Source: Methylobacter marinus A45 (GTDB lineage: Bacteria; Pseudomonadota; Gammaproteobacteria; Methylococcales; Methylomonadaceae). Taken from it: a stretch of DNA of 64,000 nt. The translations under genes were made by a program, and so were the position numbers. Under the pieces are notes generated by a model. It saw nothing but the letters and a program-made list of their open reading frames with translations, was not told where the DNA came from and made no database searches. Every line of letters begins with the position of its first letter. Position 1 is the stretch's first letter. Of the stretch, positions 1 through 9,701 are shown one piece after another. Where the stretch lies: the NCBI RefSeq assembly GCF_000383855.1, contig NZ_KB912877.1, forward strand, positions 3,797,804 through 3,861,803, written 5' to 3'.

Positions 1-161
1 AAAGCCGGAATGGGAGACTGTCTGATGGTTCGGATGGCCAGCAAACAAGTCGGCCCGAAAATGCCGGGCGGCAAAACGAGTGCCGGATCGGACGCCGCCG
101 GAAAGTCATATCGGCCCTCTGTCGGATGTTTGCCGGCAAAGGGCCATTGTTCTTATGTTAT

Positions 162-629
162 TTAGTGCTTCTGTTTACCGCCGCCGTGGCTTTGTTGACC
201 GCCTTTACGGCCTGTCTCGGCCATATGCTCACTGCTTTGGCTGGAAGCACTTTTACCCTTACCGCCTTCTTCCTCGCTGCTGCTGGCGCGGCTGCTTTTA
301 CCGCCCTTGCGGCCGGCTTCCCTGGCTTCTTCCGAAGTAAACTCGTGAGCCGTGCCTTTCTGATGCGCGGCTTTGCCGCCCTTACGGCCGGCTTCCCTGG
401 CTTCTTCCGAAGTAAATTCGTGAGCAGTACCTCTCTCGTGTGCGACCTGGCCGCCCTTGCGGCCGGCTTCCCGAGCTTCTTCCGGAGTGAATTCATGGGC
501 CGTGCCTTTCTGATGAGCGGCATGGCCGCCCTTGCTGGCAATCTCGCGTTGCTTCTCCGCATCCATGGAGGCGAAGCCACGGCCCGACTTGGAGCCTTGC
601 CCCGAACTGGTACCTCTTTGCTGAGTCAT
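162..629 (-). CDS. KGG-repeat general stress protein (YciG/GsiB-like)
   Basis: A 155-residue, very hydrophilic protein built from a 25-residue repeat. The KGG motif recurs near residues 33, 58, 83 and 108, each repeat carrying GTAHEFT and EEAREAGRKGG, and one more GRKGG lies near the C-terminus. The tail is rich in Ser, Gly and Lys. This is the pattern of KGG stress proteins (E. coli YciG, Bacillus GsiB), which are induced by general stress and thought to act like hydrophilins in the cytoplasm. The start is supported by a GAGGAG box upstream of the ATG. The repeats are also near-identical in DNA, so copy number could change by recombination. The gene is divergent from the VOC gene at 878. Family is clear; the precise role is not known. 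Confidence 0.85.
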   Translation of the reverse strand: MTQQRGTSSGQGSKSGRGFASMDAEKQREIASKGGHAAHQKGTAHEFTPEEAREAGRKGGQVAHERGTAHEFTSEEAREAGRKGGKAAHQKGTAHEFTSEEAREAGRKGGKSSRASSSEEEGGKGKSASSQSSEHMAETGRKGGQQSHGGGKQKH

Positions 630-752
630 GATTGTGTCTCCTCAAACATAAGATTTTGATTATTGGTTACGTCCTCTTGGGAACTAACCAGATGCCCTTC
701 TTTTTCTATAAAAAAAGAGTGGTTAAAATATACCAGCCGTCGTTAAAAGTTC

Positions 753-768
753 TGTACGCTAGCGTACA
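753..768. promoter_or_regulatory. 16-bp perfect palindrome between divergent genes (candidate operator)
   Basis: TGTACGCTAGCGTACA is a perfect palindrome with no loop. It lies in the 248-bp divergent region between the KGG stress gene and the VOC gene. No U-tract follows, so it does not look like a terminator. A dimeric regulator site is the simplest reading; the regulator is unknown. Confidence 0.4.
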
Positions 769-877
769 TCAGCTACGTGCACCGAAAGGCAGAATAGAAA
801 ATGGCAGGCGGATACTTCCGGATAAGCGTTTTGGCCCATATCGCCGCCATAAAAAAAACTAATGTGCAGAGGAGGGG

Positions 878-1273
878 ATGACATTGTCTGATCGCATTCA
901 ATTGAAAATTCACCACGTCAGTATTATCGTGGCCGATACAACAAGAGCGCTGGGGTTTTATAGCGGCCTGTTGGGACTGAAAACCTGTGACCGTCCCAAC
1001 TTGCCGTTTCCGGGCGCCTGGCTGCAACTCGGCGAGCAACAGGTCCATCTGCTCGAATTGCCTAATCCCGACAGTCATGAAAACCGCCCCGAACACGGCG
1101 GACGGGATCGACATACGGCTTTTCTGGTCAATGATCTGGATGCCGTCCAGCAGCTGCTGGAAGCGCGGGACATTACCTATACGCTAAGCAAATCGGGGCG
1201 CAGGGCTTTATTCTGCCGTGATCCTGACGGTAATGCCGTGGAGTTGATTCAGGACCTGAGCGTTATCAATTAA
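878..1273 (+). CDS. VOC-family (glyoxalase/dioxygenase-fold) protein
   Basis: A 131-residue protein with one vicinal-oxygen-chelate module pair. The N-terminal half has LKIHHVSIIVADTTRALGFY and a conserved LGL; the second half has DRHTAFLV and the closing FCRDPDGNAVELIQ. Metal ligands typical of the fold are present: His near residue 12, Glu in the LLEL segment, His in RHTAF and Glu in the VELI strand. Members bind a divalent metal and act as glyoxalases, dioxygenases or resistance proteins; the substrate cannot be read from sequence. A GGAGGGG box lies only 2-3 nt before the ATG, so a TTG two codons further in is an alternative start. It is the first gene right of the candidate operator at 753. 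Confidence 0.8.
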   Translation: MTLSDRIQLKIHHVSIIVADTTRALGFYSGLLGLKTCDRPNLPFPGAWLQLGEQQVHLLELPNPDSHENRPEHGGRDRHTAFLVNDLDAVQQLLEARDITYTLSKSGRRALFCRDPDGNAVELIQDLSVIN

Positions 1274-1368
1274 CGCAAGGCCGGGGAAAATTGCTTCTCC
1301 AGCTCACCAAGCGAAGCAGCGTAATACTACTTAGGATTTGGCCGTAAATAATTTCCCGGTTTGGGCGC

Positions 1369-1586
1369 GAGTGGATGTAGGGGCGAATTTATTCGCCCAG
1401 GGCGACTAAAGTCGCCCCCACAAAAGGTATTTATTCATCAAAATTCAGAGAAGTAATTAATTGCCCATCCTTATAGTAACGGGCATAGAATAAATCAGGG
1501 AATTGTAGGTGCGGATTTATCCGCACAGTGCGAATACCCAAAGGGCACAAGTTCCCATAGGGCATAAATGAATTCGCACCTACACC
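1369..1586. repeat. Two intergenic palindromic repeat elements
   Basis: The 354-bp gap between 1273 and 1628 holds no gene. It contains a double hairpin (GGGCGAAT with ATTCGCCC, then GGGCGACT with AGTCGCCC) around 1369-1416. About 85 bp further, at 1503-1586, is a copy of the interspersed element that starts TGTAGGTGCG and ends CGCACCTACA. Its core carries GAATACCC and AGGGCA segments. Related copies occur near 5563, 5733, 12765, 17626, 23068 and 24897. Confidence 0.75.
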
Positions 1587-1627
1587 GGAATTTCATCCGC
1601 GTTCCTTAATGGCGCAAGGGCGGGCTT

Positions 1628-3391
1628 ATGAACCGGTTAAATCAGTTAATTTCAGCGCTTGCCGATCGGCCTTATCATCAGGTACAGGCATTGCAAGGCG
1701 CTTATGACTGTCCCGGCTTCAAGCTCGGACTGATCAGGATGCAGCGCAGTCCCGGCGCTCATCCCGCCTCGATCGCTTCGGTTACCGTTCGCCGGCGTGA
1801 CAGCGCCATCCCCGCAAATTACCTTCAGGCCGGGGACGGCAAGCTGGCGGTCGCCGATTTTCTGATCCGCCGCTTTCGCCAACACATCGACCGGTTTGCG
1901 CTGCAAAATCGCGGCAAGGAGGGCAGCGGTTCGTTCGCTACCATTGAGTTAAGCCAGAAAATGCTGGCAAGGGACAGCGTGTTGATCGATCAGGCCGCCA
2001 TCGAATTGCGCTTCATGATCAGTTTGCCCGCCAAGGGGCCGGGCGGCGGCGTTTTCGACGCCGAACAGGCGCGGATCATGTTTGATCGGGAATTGCCGGC
2101 CATCGTCGATGCCACGTTTTTTTACGCCAGGTACGACCAGCCCGCCAGAATCCTGCTAGACCGGTTTGTCGATGTGGCGACAATGCGCACCGTGATCAGC
2201 CGGTTTATGCGCAAGCATCGGCTGGTCGCTTTTATCGCCGACGGCGCCCGGCTGCCGCGCCGCAGCGGCATCGACGACAGGCCGGCCGCGGACGAGACCG
2301 TCATCGCCTTTCAGGCACCTGATGCCCTGCGGGTTGAAATCCCGCTGCCGGACGGCCGCCAGCTGAGCGGCATGGGCATCCGGGAAGGCGTCACCTGCAT
2401 TACCGGCGGCGGCTATCACGGCAAATCGACCCTGATGCAGGCGCTTTTGGCCGGCGTCTACGCGCATGTGCCGGACGACGGCCGCGAATGGGTCGTGACG
2501 CGCGAGGATGCCTTCTTCATCCGGGCCGAGGATGGGCGCAGCATCAAGGACGTGGACATCAGCCCGTTTATCGGCGACTTGCCGAACGGTCTGAAGACCG
2601 ATCATTTTTCCTCGGACAATGCCAGCGGCAGCACGTCGCAGGCGGCCGCCATCGTCGAGGCCGTCGAAAGCGGGTCGAGACTGCTGCTGTTCGATGAGGA
2701 TACCTGTGCGACTAATTTTCTGGTGCGCGATGCGCTGATCGAGCAGGTGCTTGATCCTTCGCTGGAGCCGATCCGTCCGCTTTATGCCACGGTGCGGACG
2801 CTGTGGAAAAAACAGCGGGTATCGATGATTTTCGTGATCGGCGGCCTGGGGCATTTTCTGCTGAAAGCCGACACCTGCCTGCTGATGGCGCATTACCGTT
2901 GCCATGACATCACCGCCAATGTCCGCGCCAGGCTCGGCGCGATCGTCGATGACGATGCGCCGGTTGAAGGTGGGCCGCCAGCGCGCCGGCTGGCCGCCGG
3001 CAATTTTGATCCGGCGTATGAAAACAAGCGCCTGAAAAAGACCCTGGCCAAACGCATCAAGCCGTTGCGCCATGCCCCGAGACAACTGGAATACGGCATG
3101 GACCTGGTTAATCTGGAGGCCGTCGCGCAGATCGCGGAAGCGCCGCAGGTATTGGCCCTGGGCTATTGCCTGCTGGCGCTGCGCCATAAAATCGCGCAGT
3201 CCGCCGACCGGCCCGAAACCATCCGCTTCTGGATAGACCGGCTTTACGATGACATCGCCGAGTACGGCCTGTCGGTGCTGGCGCCCGATTATCCCGGAAC
3301 CCTGTCCATGCCGCGCAAACACGAACTGGCCGCCGCCATCAACCGAATCAGGTCGTTGCGGATTGTCGAGCCCTGCGATGGCATGATCTGA
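1628..3391 (+). CDS. ABC-class ATPase domain protein (PF09818-type)
   Basis: A 587-residue soluble protein matching the stand-alone 'predicted ATPase of the ABC class'. A Walker A loop (GGGYHGKST) is near residue 260, a Ser-rich signature-like segment (DNASGSTSQAA) near 335, and Walker B (RLLLFDEDTCATNF) near 352. The N-terminal 240 residues form the family-specific domain. There are no membrane segments and no partner permease, so it is not a transporter ATPase. Its biological role is unknown even in well-studied relatives. It stands alone between repeat elements upstream and mepA downstream. Family assignment is firm; function is not. Confidence 0.85.
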   Translation: MNRLNQLISALADRPYHQVQALQGAYDCPGFKLGLIRMQRSPGAHPASIASVTVRRRDSAIPANYLQAGDGKLAVADFLIRRFRQHIDRFALQNRGKEGSGSFATIELSQKMLARDSVLIDQAAIELRFMISLPAKGPGGGVFDAEQARIMFDRELPAIVDATFFYARYDQPARILLDRFVDVATMRTVISRFMRKHRLVAFIADGARLPRRSGIDDRPAADETVIAFQAPDALRVEIPLPDGRQLSGMGIREGVTCITGGGYHGKSTLMQALLAGVYAHVPDDGREWVVTREDAFFIRAEDGRSIKDVDISPFIGDLPNGLKTDHFSSDNASGSTSQAAAIVEAVESGSRLLLFDEDTCATNFLVRDALIEQVLDPSLEPIRPLYATVRTLWKKQRVSMIFVIGGLGHFLLKADTCLLMAHYRCHDITANVRARLGAIVDDDAPVEGGPPARRLAAGNFDPAYENKRLKKTLAKRIKPLRHAPRQLEYGMDLVNLEAVAQIAEAPQVLALGYCLLALRHKIAQSADRPETIRFWIDRLYDDIAEYGLSVLAPDYPGTLSMPRKHELAAAINRIRSLRIVEPCDGMI

Positions 3392-3564
3392 ACACGGTTT
3401 GCTTTAACCTGAATATTTCACCACGAAGCGGGCAGGCTGGGTTGGCGCTTTGCGGAAACCCGGCAAAAAGGAGCTTACCCTACGATGGGGAAAACGGGAT
3501 AAAAGGCTGACTATGTGTTGCATCGGGTTATAATTTTCAATTTGATCTGATAAGGGGTAAGGGC

Positions 3565-4440
3565 GTGTTCAGGAGTCGGTTTTCACTGAAGCAATATGGT
3601 TTTTTTTTCTTGGCGTTGAGTATTTTTTCCGGTAGCGCCTTCTCGCAATCGGCCGCCAAGGCCTGGTCCCGGATCTCCACGCCCGCAGTCACGGACGGCA
3701 CGGCGCAGAGCATCGGCACTTATACCGCCGGGTGCCTGAGGGGAGGCGTGGCGCTGCCTCAGGACGGTACCGGCTACCAGACCATGCGTCTGTCGCGCAA
3801 ACGTGTCTACGGTCATCCCGACCTGATTCATTTCCTCGAAAAACTCGGGCGGACATCCGTCGCCGAGGGGTGGGGCGTTCTACTGGTCGGCGATCTCGGG
3901 CAGCCGCGCGGAGGGCCCACGCTGTCCGGACATCGTAGCCATCAGACCGGGCTCGACGTGGATATCTGGTACTTGCTGTCCCAGGAAGCGGCGGCAAGAA
4001 GTCTGACTTTCGATGAGCGCGAAACCTGGGGCGCGCCTTCCGTGCTGGCCGTCAAATCGGATGCCGTGGACGCCAGCCACTGGTCGCCGGCCAATGAAAA
4101 AGTTCTCGAAGCCGCCGCGCGCATGCCGGAGGTCGAGCGCATTTTCGTCAATGCCGGCGTCAAGCGCCAGCTGTGCGCCAGCAGCGCAACGCGCGACTGG
4201 CTCAGGAAAATCCGGCCGTGGTGGGGCCATGACGATCACTTCCATGTACGCCTGAAATGCCCGGTCGGCGACAGCCAATGCCAAAGTCAGGAACCGGTTC
4301 CCGCAGGCGACGGCTGCGATGCCTCGCTGGACTGGTGGTTCTCGGCCGAAGCCCGCGAACAGCTTCGCTCGGGCAAGGCCCGCAAGCCGGCTAAGGCGCC
4401 CGCGCTTCCCGAACAGTGTCAGGCGGTGTTAAAAGAATAA
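3565..4440 (+). CDS. mepA: Penicillin-insensitive murein endopeptidase (MepA, M74)
   Basis: A 291-residue exported peptidase that cleaves D-Ala-mesoDAP cross-links in the periplasm. The start is GTG, followed by a clear signal peptide with cleavage expected after SAFS (about residue 28). Zinc-site motifs of the LAS/M74 fold are present: GHRSHQTGLDVDIW near residue 120 and WWGHDDHFHVRLKCP near residue 220. A C-terminal Cys-rich tail (about 240-291) is normal for MepA. The length is close to that of E. coli MepA (274). It has no operon partner. A GC-rich hairpin without a clear U-tract follows the stop codon. Confidence 0.93.
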   Translation: MFRSRFSLKQYGFFFLALSIFSGSAFSQSAAKAWSRISTPAVTDGTAQSIGTYTAGCLRGGVALPQDGTGYQTMRLSRKRVYGHPDLIHFLEKLGRTSVAEGWGVLLVGDLGQPRGGPTLSGHRSHQTGLDVDIWYLLSQEAAARSLTFDERETWGAPSVLAVKSDAVDASHWSPANEKVLEAAARMPEVERIFVNAGVKRQLCASSATRDWLRKIRPWWGHDDHFHVRLKCPVGDSQCQSQEPVPAGDGCDASLDWWFSAEAREQLRSGKARKPAKAPALPEQCQAVLKE

Positions 4441-4676
4441 AGCGGCGGGAAGACGCCGCCGATCGCGGCCAGGGCTATGGACCACGGTTCGATCGAACAA
4501 GCGTTTTTAGGGTGGCGGCAGGCAGAAACGGGGGCTGATTTTTTGGCACTCGCCTGGCGCTCAGCCTCTGGTTGTCTATAATTAAAGCCGTATTATTTTA
4601 CCTTTGGCCTATAGTCAGGCCGCCAACTATAGGTCAGTCGAACTGAGCGGCGGATCATTTTTAAAAGAAGAATAAT

Positions 4677-5354
4677 ATGGCAAATGTAGTAGTAGCAGAG
4701 AATCATCTTACATTCGGAGGCGTGGGTTATTTCAGAGGACACGCCGAGGAAGTGGAACTAGGCAGCATTGGCGAGAAGCGGACGCCTCTCACCAAGCAGA
4801 ATTACCTGGAAGTCAAGGACCGGATTCCCGCTCCCAAGATTGATGTCGCCAAAGCCACGGCGGTTGACATCGATTTCAGCAAAACCTCAAAGAGCGCCTT
4901 CAATACCGTGGTTTCCGCCATTATCAAGGGCGTTCCGGTAAAATTATCCGGCGATGCAACGTTCGACAAACTGAGGTCGGGCTCTCTCAAGCTCGTGAAG
5001 TTCAGCGTTTTGAATAACGATATGAAAAAAGCGGCGAACAATTCACCGCAGAAGCTTCAAAGCCTGATCGAATGGGGCAATGATGCGCGAATTGCCCATC
5101 AGGTGTTTGTCGTGATGGAAGCGTCGCTGGCAAATCAGTTCGACAATAACATTCATGCGGATCTTTCGGTCGGCGCCAAAGGACTCGAGGCGACGGTAGG
5201 CGGCGGTAGCTCGACTTCCGGTACAACGTCAGTGCGTATTTCCAAGGGCACCTGTTTTGCATACCTGCTGGCCAGGATCGATTGGGACGCGAAGCTGAAA
5301 AAAAACAGGACGAAAATCGTTGATCTGGATGACGATCAATGGAGCTTCGGTTAA
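4677..5354 (+). CDS. Protein of unknown function (orphan)
   Basis: A 225-residue protein I do not recognise. It begins MANVVVAENHLTFGG, with no signal peptide or membrane segment. It is rich in Lys, Ala and Val, and a Gly/Ser/Thr-rich stretch lies near residues 170-190 (GGGSSTSGTTS). The composition suggests a mostly soluble alpha/beta protein. An AAGAAGAA purine stretch precedes the ATG. The gene stands alone: mepA ends 236 bp upstream and a strong terminator-like hairpin follows at 5404. The reading frame is long and uninterrupted with normal codon use, so it is probably real. Confidence 0.65.
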   Translation: MANVVVAENHLTFGGVGYFRGHAEEVELGSIGEKRTPLTKQNYLEVKDRIPAPKIDVAKATAVDIDFSKTSKSAFNTVVSAIIKGVPVKLSGDATFDKLRSGSLKLVKFSVLNNDMKKAANNSPQKLQSLIEWGNDARIAHQVFVVMEASLANQFDNNIHADLSVGAKGLEATVGGGSSTSGTTSVRISKGTCFAYLLARIDWDAKLKKNRTKIVDLDDDQWSFG

Positions 5355-5403
5355 TTCACAATGCTTGTATCCTCGTCAGTGACTCTCGTCGCTTGAACCC
5401 GGG

Positions 5404-5442
5404 CTGTCAAAAGCCGCATCGTTTCCATGCGGCTTTTGACAG
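5404..5442. terminator. Strong hairpin, likely terminator of the 4677 gene
   Basis: A perfect 16-bp stem (CTGTCAAAAGCCGCAT paired with its complement) with a 7-nt loop sits 50 bp after the stop at 5354. A run of T within the descending arm and TTGTTCC after it fit an intrinsic terminator, possibly working in both directions. Confidence 0.7.
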
Positions 5443-5562
5443 CTTGTTCCGCAATCTCAATCCATGCCCACTTTTTGCAACCGGAGTGCTATGGGTATTG
5501 GTGATCTCTGCGGTTTTAAGAAATTTCCGTGCTAGCACTTAGTCGGCCTTGTTCTGACGAGT

Positions 5563-5777
5563 AAAATTTGCAGAGTATTCATTTAGTGCGAATGAATTCG
5601 CACCTACAATTTTCCCTGGTTCCCACGGTCCTCCGTGGGAACCCATACCGGGTTTTGGGAGCGGCACGATCTATGGCTCGGCATGCGTTTCCATTTATGT
5701 CCTTCAGGGTGCGCGAGAGCGTGGGAACGAGGAAAATTTGCAGAGTATTCATTAGTGCGAATGAATTCGCACCTACA
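5563..5777. repeat. 45-bp direct repeats flanking a second palindromic element
   Basis: Two nearly identical 45-46-bp copies lie at 5563-5608 and 5733-5777. Both start AAAATTTGCAGAGTATTCA and end GAATTCGCACCTACA. They enclose 124 bp that begin with another palindrome at 5619-5642 (GGTTCCCACG / CGTGGGAACC). The 460-bp gap between 5354 and 5815 holds no gene. Confidence 0.75.
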
Positions 5778-5814
5778 GTTTAACCGTCATAATTAAATTG
5801 ACTGACCGCTGAAC

Positions 5815-6939
5815 TCAGGTCATCGAACCGATGGTCCTGCGGAAGCGCCCCAGCGCCAGCACGAAGAAGACGCCGCCGATCGCGAACAGGGCCAGAAACT
5901 GCGGCCAGACGATGCCGAAGCCGGCACCGCGGTAGAGAATGGCCTGGGCGAGCGAGACGAAATGCGTGGTCGGCGCGGCCAGCATGAGATTCTGCACCAG
6001 TTCGGGCATGCTCTCGCGCGGGGTCGTGCTGCCGGACAGCATCTGCAGCGGTAGCAGCACAATGATCATCAACAGCCCCATCTGCGGCATCGAGCGCGCC
6101 ACCGTGCCCATAAAAATGCCCATCGATGTGGTGGCGAACAGGTGCAGCGACATGCCGGCGACAAACAGCCCGATCGAACCTTCGATCGGCACTTCAAGCA
6201 GGCCCTGCACGACGAAAATGATCGATCCCGTCGCCACGACCACCACGACCAGTCCCATGGCCCATACTTTGGCCATCATGATCTCGAACGGTGTCAGCGG
6301 CATCACCAGCAGATGCTCGATGGTGCCGTGCTCGCGCTCGCGGATCAGCGCCGCGCCGGTCAGTATGATGGACAGCATGGTGATGCTGTTGATGACCTCC
6401 ATGATCGCGCCGAACCACATCGGGTCTAGATTGGGATTGAAGCGCGCCCGCACTTCGAGTTCGGCGGGCAGGGTGGTAACGGTGCGGTGGCCCTGCATGA
6501 AAGCCGTCACTTCGCCGTTGACGATGTTATGGATGTAGCTGTTGCCGATGAAAGCCTGCGACATGCGCGTGGCGTCGACATTGAGCTGCAGTGCCGGCTG
6601 GCGTCCGGCCAGCACGTCGCGCTGGAAATCGGGCGGAATATTGAGCACGAAAGTATAAAGGCCCAGGTCCATGACCGGATCGGTCATAGTCGGCTCGATG
6701 AGATCCGGCGGTAAAAAATAAGGCGGATAAAAGGCGTTGATGATGCGCGACGATAGCGGCGAGTGGTCTTCATCGACGACCGCGATGGGGGCCTTGTGCA
6801 GCGATTCGGGCATGCGCTTGGCGCTCAGGTAAACCTGGCCGGTGAAGGCGAACAGGATCAGCGCCAGCATCAGGGTGTCGCGCCCGAGACTGCGCAGTTC
6901 CTTGACGCCGAGATGAAAGATGTTGAGCAGGGCGCGCAT
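5815..6939 (-). CDS. ABC-2 type transporter permease (YhhJ-like)
   Basis: A 374-residue inner-membrane permease, last gene of the efflux operon. It has one N-terminal membrane segment (LMLALILFAFTGQVYLS), a large periplasmic domain (about residues 45-175), then five hydrophobic segments, the ABC-2 architecture. The segment IREREHGTIEHLLVMPLTPFE near 200-220 is the ABC-2 coupling helix signature. It starts 2 bp after the stop of the RbbA-like gene. In E. coli the same order is yhiI-rbbA-yhhJ. Substrate unknown; export of drugs or hydrophobic compounds is the usual inference. Confidence 0.88.
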   Translation of the reverse strand: MRALLNIFHLGVKELRSLGRDTLMLALILFAFTGQVYLSAKRMPESLHKAPIAVVDEDHSPLSSRIINAFYPPYFLPPDLIEPTMTDPVMDLGLYTFVLNIPPDFQRDVLAGRQPALQLNVDATRMSQAFIGNSYIHNIVNGEVTAFMQGHRTVTTLPAELEVRARFNPNLDPMWFGAIMEVINSITMLSIILTGAALIREREHGTIEHLLVMPLTPFEIMMAKVWAMGLVVVVVATGSIIFVVQGLLEVPIEGSIGLFVAGMSLHLFATTSMGIFMGTVARSMPQMGLLMIIVLLPLQMLSGSTTPRESMPELVQNLMLAAPTTHFVSLAQAILYRGAGFGIVWPQFLALFAIGGVFFVLALGRFRRTIGSMT

Positions 6940-6941
6940 CG

Positions 6942-9701
6942 CTAGCGTTCCTGTTTCTTGAGCAGCGCGACGCTTGCGGCCAGAATCACCGGAGTGGCGA
7001 TGGCCAGCGGCAGCAGCGACGGCGCGAGATCGGCAAAGCCCAGCGCCTTCGAAAAGGTGCCCCGACTGATGGTCAGAAAATGCGTGGTCGGGAAAATCTC
7101 GCCGACCAGGCGCGCGCCGCCTTCCAGGGACGAGACGGGATCGAGCATGCCGGATAACTGCGTGGATGGAATAAGCGTGGCGATCGAGGTAGCGAAAATC
7201 GCGGCGATCTGGCTGCGGGTAAAGGCCGAAATCAACAAGCCGAGGCCGGTGGCGGCGGTTACGTAGAGCAGCGCGGCAATGGTCAGCAGCAGAAAGTCAC
7301 CTTTGTGCGGTACGTCGAAAACGGTCACGGCCAGCGCGCACAGCAAAAAGAAGTTGACCATTCCCATGGCGATGTAAGGCAGTTGTTTGCCGAGCAGGAA
7401 TTCCAGCTTGGTGACCGGCGTGACGTACAGATTGAGGATGGAGCCGAGCTCTTTTTCACGTACCACGCTGAGGGCGCTGAGCATGGCCGGAATCAGCATC
7501 AGCAGCATCGGAATCACGGCGGGTATGATGGCCGGCAGACTTTTAACGTCGGGATTGTAGCGAAAGCGCGTCTCGATGGTCATCAATCCGGGCGGCAGAC
7601 GCCCCGTATAACGGCGGCGCGCCTGCTCCATCAGCCAGCCCTGATGCATGGCCTGCACGTAGCCGAGCACGTTCTCCGCGCGGCTGGGCATCGCGCCGTC
7701 GATCCAGGCGCCTATTTTTACATTATTGCCGCGCTGCAGGTCGCGGGCGAAGTTGGGTGGAATCTCCAGCGCCAGGCTCAGCTCGCCGCTGCGCATACGG
7801 CGGTCGAGATCGTCGTAATCGGCGATCGGCGGCTGTTCGATAAAGTAGCGCGAACCGCTGAGGTCGAGTGCGTAATTCTGGCTGAGCAGAGTCCGGTCGC
7901 GGTCGAGAACAGCAAAATGCAGATCCTCGACATCCATGCTGATGCCGTAGCCCATGATGAACATCAGCAGCAACGTGCCGAACAGCGCGGTCAAACCGCG
8001 CAGGGGATCGCGGCGCAGTTCCAGCGCTTCGCGAAAGGTGTAGCTGAACAGGCGCAAGAGGCTGAAGCGGGCGATAGGGCCCGGCGCCGGCGCGGCGGTT
8101 CGGGCAAGCGTACCGGCCGCCCGGGGCGGATGGTCTGCCGCGGGTTCGTCATCGAGACCGCTCGCTGCTTTCAGGTAGTCGATGAAGGCCGCTTCCAGCG
8201 TGTCATGGCCGCTACGTTCGGCCAGCGCGGCGGGGATGTCGCTGGCGAGTACCTTGCCCGCGTGCATCAGCGATATGCGGTCGCAGCGTTCGGCCTCGTT
8301 CATGAAGTGCGTGGAAATGAAGATCGTGACCCGGTCGCGGCGCGCGAGATCGATCATCAGCTCCCAGAAGCCGTCGCGCGCCACCGGGTCGACGCCGGAG
8401 GTCGGTTCGTCGAGAATCAGCAGGTCCGGCCGATGAATCACGGCCACGGCCAGCGACAGGCGCTGGCGCAGCCCTAAAGGAAGATCATCGGGCAAGGCAT
8501 CCATGACCTGGCCGAGCAGAAAACGCTCGGCCATCTCGGCGACGCGGCCGGGAATTTCCGCTTCCGGCAGGTGGAACAGCCGCGCGTGCAGCTCCAGGTT
8601 TTGCCGCACGGTCAGTTCGGAATACAGCGAGAACGCCTGCGACATGTAGCCGACACGCTTGCGCGTGTCCAGATTGCGCGCATCGACGACGCGGCCGAAC
8701 AACCGCGCCTCGCCCTCGCTCGGCTGCAGCAGGCCGGTGAGCATTTTCATCGTGGTGGTCTTGCCGCAGCCGTTGGAGCCCAGAAAACCGAAGATCTCGC
8801 CGCGCTCGATGTGCAGGCTGACATGGTCGACGGCGACGAAATCGCCGAAGCGCATGGTCAGGTCATGCGCCTCGATGGCGATTTCCTGCGCGCCGCCGGT
8901 CGCGCGCGGCGGAATGACGATGTCCTTGTGGCTGCGGCGCTTAGCTTCCGGCAGCAGCCGGATGAAGGCCGCCTCCAGCGTGCCGGAGCCGGTGCGCGCG
9001 CGCAGGTCGGGCGCCGTGCCGGTGGCGAGGACCTTGCCCGCATCCATCGCCACCAGCCAGTCGAAGCGTTCCGCCTCGTCCATGTAGGCGGTCGAAACCA
9101 GCACGCTCATGCCGGCGCGGCGTGCGCGCAGGCGCTCGATCAGTTCCCAGAACTGGGCGCGCGACAGCGGATCGACGCCCGTGGTCGGCTCATCCAGCAC
9201 CAGCAGGTCGGGGTCGTGGATCAGGGCGCAGCAAAGTCCCAGCTTTTGCTTCATGCCGCCCGAGAGCTTGCCGACGGGGCGGTCGCGGAACGGCGACAGG
9301 CCCGTGCTTGCCAGCAGTTCATCGATGCGCGCATGGCGCTCGGCCTGTTCATGCCCGAACAGGCGGCCGAAAAAATCGACGTTCTCGAATACCGACAGCG
9401 TAGAGTAGAGGTTCTTGCCCAGCCCCTGCGGCATATAGGCGATGCGCGGGCAGACGGCGCGGCGGTGCGCAGCGTCGGCGATGTCGCCGCCCAGCACGTC
9501 GATGCGGCCTTCCTGCATGGCCCGGGCGCCGGTCAGCAGCGACATCAGGCTGGACTTGCCGACGCCGTCGGGACCGATCAGGCCGACCATGCAATTGGCG
9601 GGAATGTCCAGGCTGAGGTCGTCGAGTGCGAGGTTGTCGCCGTAGCGCAGACTGACACCCTGCACGCGGACGACGGGCGAGGCAAGGGCGTCGGTATTCA
9701 T
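6942..9701 (-). CDS. RbbA-like fused ABC ATPase-ATPase-permease
   Basis: A 919-residue protein with two ATP-binding domains and a C-terminal ABC-2 permease. Domain 1 has Walker [10 protein letters not shown], signature LSGGMKQK and Walker [14 protein letters not shown]. Domain 2 has [10 protein letters not shown], a degenerate signature LPLGLRQR and [13 protein letters not shown]. The permease begins near residue 560, with six hydrophobic segments and a large external loop. The degenerate second signature is shared with E. coli RbbA, so it is a family trait. I chose the ATG at 9701 over one 33 bp upstream because it forms an ATGA overlap with the HlyD stop. RbbA was described as ribosome-associated, but this gene context points to an exporter. 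Confidence 0.9.
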   Translation of the reverse strand: MNTDALASPVVRVQGVSLRYGDNLALDDLSLDIPANCMVGLIGPDGVGKSSLMSLLTGARAMQEGRIDVLGGDIADAAHRRAVCPRIAYMPQGLGKNLYSTLSVFENVDFFGRLFGHEQAERHARIDELLASTGLSPFRDRPVGKLSGGMKQKLGLCCALIHDPDLLVLDEPTTGVDPLSRAQFWELIERLRARRAGMSVLVSTAYMDEAERFDWLVAMDAGKVLATGTAPDLRARTGSGTLEAAFIRLLPEAKRRSHKDIVIPPRATGGAQEIAIEAHDLTMRFGDFVAVDHVSLHIERGEIFGFLGSNGCGKTTTMKMLTGLLQPSEGEARLFGRVVDARNLDTRKRVGYMSQAFSLYSELTVRQNLELHARLFHLPEAEIPGRVAEMAERFLLGQVMDALPDDLPLGLRQRLSLAVAVIHRPDLLILDEPTSGVDPVARDGFWELMIDLARRDRVTIFISTHFMNEAERCDRISLMHAGKVLASDIPAALAERSGHDTLEAAFIDYLKAASGLDDEPAADHPPRAAGTLARTAAPAPGPIARFSLLRLFSYTFREALELRRDPLRGLTALFGTLLLMFIMGYGISMDVEDLHFAVLDRDRTLLSQNYALDLSGSRYFIEQPPIADYDDLDRRMRSGELSLALEIPPNFARDLQRGNNVKIGAWIDGAMPSRAENVLGYVQAMHQGWLMEQARRRYTGRLPPGLMTIETRFRYNPDVKSLPAIIPAVIPMLLMLIPAMLSALSVVREKELGSILNLYVTPVTKLEFLLGKQLPYIAMGMVNFFLLCALAVTVFDVPHKGDFLLLTIAALLYVTAATGLGLLISAFTRSQIAAIFATSIATLIPSTQLSGMLDPVSSLEGGARLVGEIFPTTHFLTISRGTFSKALGFADLAPSLLPLAIATPVILAASVALLKKQER

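Noticed and set aside
1-159. Open frame at the left edge (frame 1, ending in TAG at 157-159)
   Set aside because: 52 codons without recognisable protein features; could be the end of a gene outside the window, but there is no support.
632-862. Plus-strand frame of 76 codons upstream of the VOC gene
   Set aside because: It runs through the divergent promoter region and the palindrome; it has no start context.
2156-3322. Minus-strand open frame of 388 codons opposite the ABC-class ATPase
   Set aside because: Antisense shadow with biased composition; the plus-strand protein has all ATPase motifs.
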